A stretch of DNA of 64,000 nt, from positions 1,616,293-1,680,292 of the forward strand of contig WBMV01001015.1 of the NCBI GenBank assembly GCA_013396655.1, in the 5' to 3' direction. This document shows positions 63,600 to 64,000 of this stretch, in pieces. The position numbers were made by a program, and so were the translations under genes. The notes under the pieces were generated by a model. That model did not search any database, was not told the origin of the DNA, and was given only the letters and a program-made list of their open reading frames with translations. The DNA is from Campylorhamphus procurvoides. Lineage: Eukaryota > Chordata > Aves > Passeriformes > Dendrocolaptidae. Positions within the stretch are counted from its first letter, which is position 1. The number at the start of each line of letters is the position of its first letter.

Positions 63600-64000
63600 T
63601 TAGCAGCGACGTTTCCAGGCGGGCAGCTGTCATTCCCACCTCGCTCGGCCGCACCGTACGGCTGGTGCGGAGCCCCGTGGGCCTCCTTTTGTACCCGGGG
63701 CGGCGGGCCAGGCAGCGCACACCGCGGTGCGGGTGACAGCGCTGCCGCCGCGACCGCCGCTCCCGGCATCCCCTCACGCCCCGCGATCTCCCGCCCGCAT
63801 TGCATTGTCTGCCCCGCTCCGGCCCCGATCCACACGGACGCGTCCTCGCCCCCGCGCCAGGGATCCCCGGCCGTGCACTCCCTCGGCCCGGCATCCCCGG
63901 GATCCCCGCGATCGCCCCTGCCCGGCCGCACGCCGGGATTTCCCCGCCGGGCCCGCGGCGCAGGCCGGGCCCCCCTCATGGCGGTGCCGGGGAGGCCGCG
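63600..64000 (-). promoter_or_regulatory. CpG-rich promoter island of UBR5 (window edge)
   Basis: From about 63,600 to the end the AT-rich background switches abruptly to GC-rich, CpG-dense sequence, including GC-box-like cccgccc. It lies at the 5' side of UBR5, where a broad housekeeping promoter is expected. The expected first coding exon, starting MTSIHF in vertebrate UBR5, is not present on the minus strand here. The visible part is therefore probably the start of intron 1, or a non-coding first exon, inside the island. A TATA-like TACAAAA lies on the minus strand at 63,687-63,693. Long GC-rich open frames here look like composition effects. Confidence 0.75.

Noticed and set aside
63502..63979. 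Two overlapping minus-strand open frames of about 130 codons in the CpG island
   Set aside because: They are Arg/Gly/Pro/Ala-rich with no family resemblance. GC-rich DNA is poor in stop codons, so such frames arise by composition. They also do not start with the expected UBR5 N-terminus.
1..64000. tRNA, rRNA, snoRNA, CRISPR or bacterial operon features
   Set aside because: No cloverleaf, box C/D or H/ACA pattern that I could support, and no repeat-spacer array. All context is a vertebrate intron-exon gene.

Overview
This is a vertebrate nuclear window carrying the 5' half of one large protein-coding gene on the minus strand: UBR5, the giant HECT-type E3 ubiquitin ligase also called EDD or hyd. 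I read 36 coding exons by translating the minus strand, checking splice dinucleotides and checking that each codon closes across each junction. They encode about 1,630 residues that follow the vertebrate UBR5 protein from about residue 21 to about residue 1,655 of roughly 2,800. The organism is most likely a bird. The only clear transposable element is a decayed CR1 LINE, introns are fairly compact, and no mammalian SINEs are seen. A crocodilian or turtle cannot be excluded from the sequence alone.

Layout, in transcription order from high to low coordinates. At 63.6-64.0 kb is a CpG-rich block that is the edge of the UBR5 promoter island. The exon with the expected start codon is not visible and probably lies just past position 64,000. 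From there to 46,528 is more than 17 kb of intron 1, holding the antisense CR1 fragment at 52.7-53.8 kb. Exons 2-5 (46.5-44.8 kb) open the protein. Exons 6-7 (41.8-39.8 kb) carry the UBA domain. Exons 8-21 (33.1-12.9 kb) encode the beta-propeller-rich N-terminal half and a KRRR nuclear-localisation-like motif. Exons 22-26 (9.0-6.7 kb) are a low-complexity linker and a helical part. Exons 27-29 (5.9-4.2 kb) encode the UBR-box zinc finger that reads N-degrons. Exons 30-37 (4.1-0.3 kb) encode a helical region and a strongly acidic, Ser/Glu-rich tract. The MLLE (PABC) and HECT catalytic domains would lie beyond the low-coordinate end.

The most informative details are about splicing. Two introns use GC donors. 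An 18-nt tandem acceptor at exon 9 preserves the known VLLLPL inclusion/skip choice. One junction, exon 14 to exon 15, does not close in frame with any canonical site I can see. No second gene, RNA gene, CRISPR array or novel multi-gene system was found. The rest is intronic sequence with simple repeats and A-rich tracts. Exon numbers assume a single coding exon 1 outside the window. Residue numbers are estimates from cumulative exon lengths.
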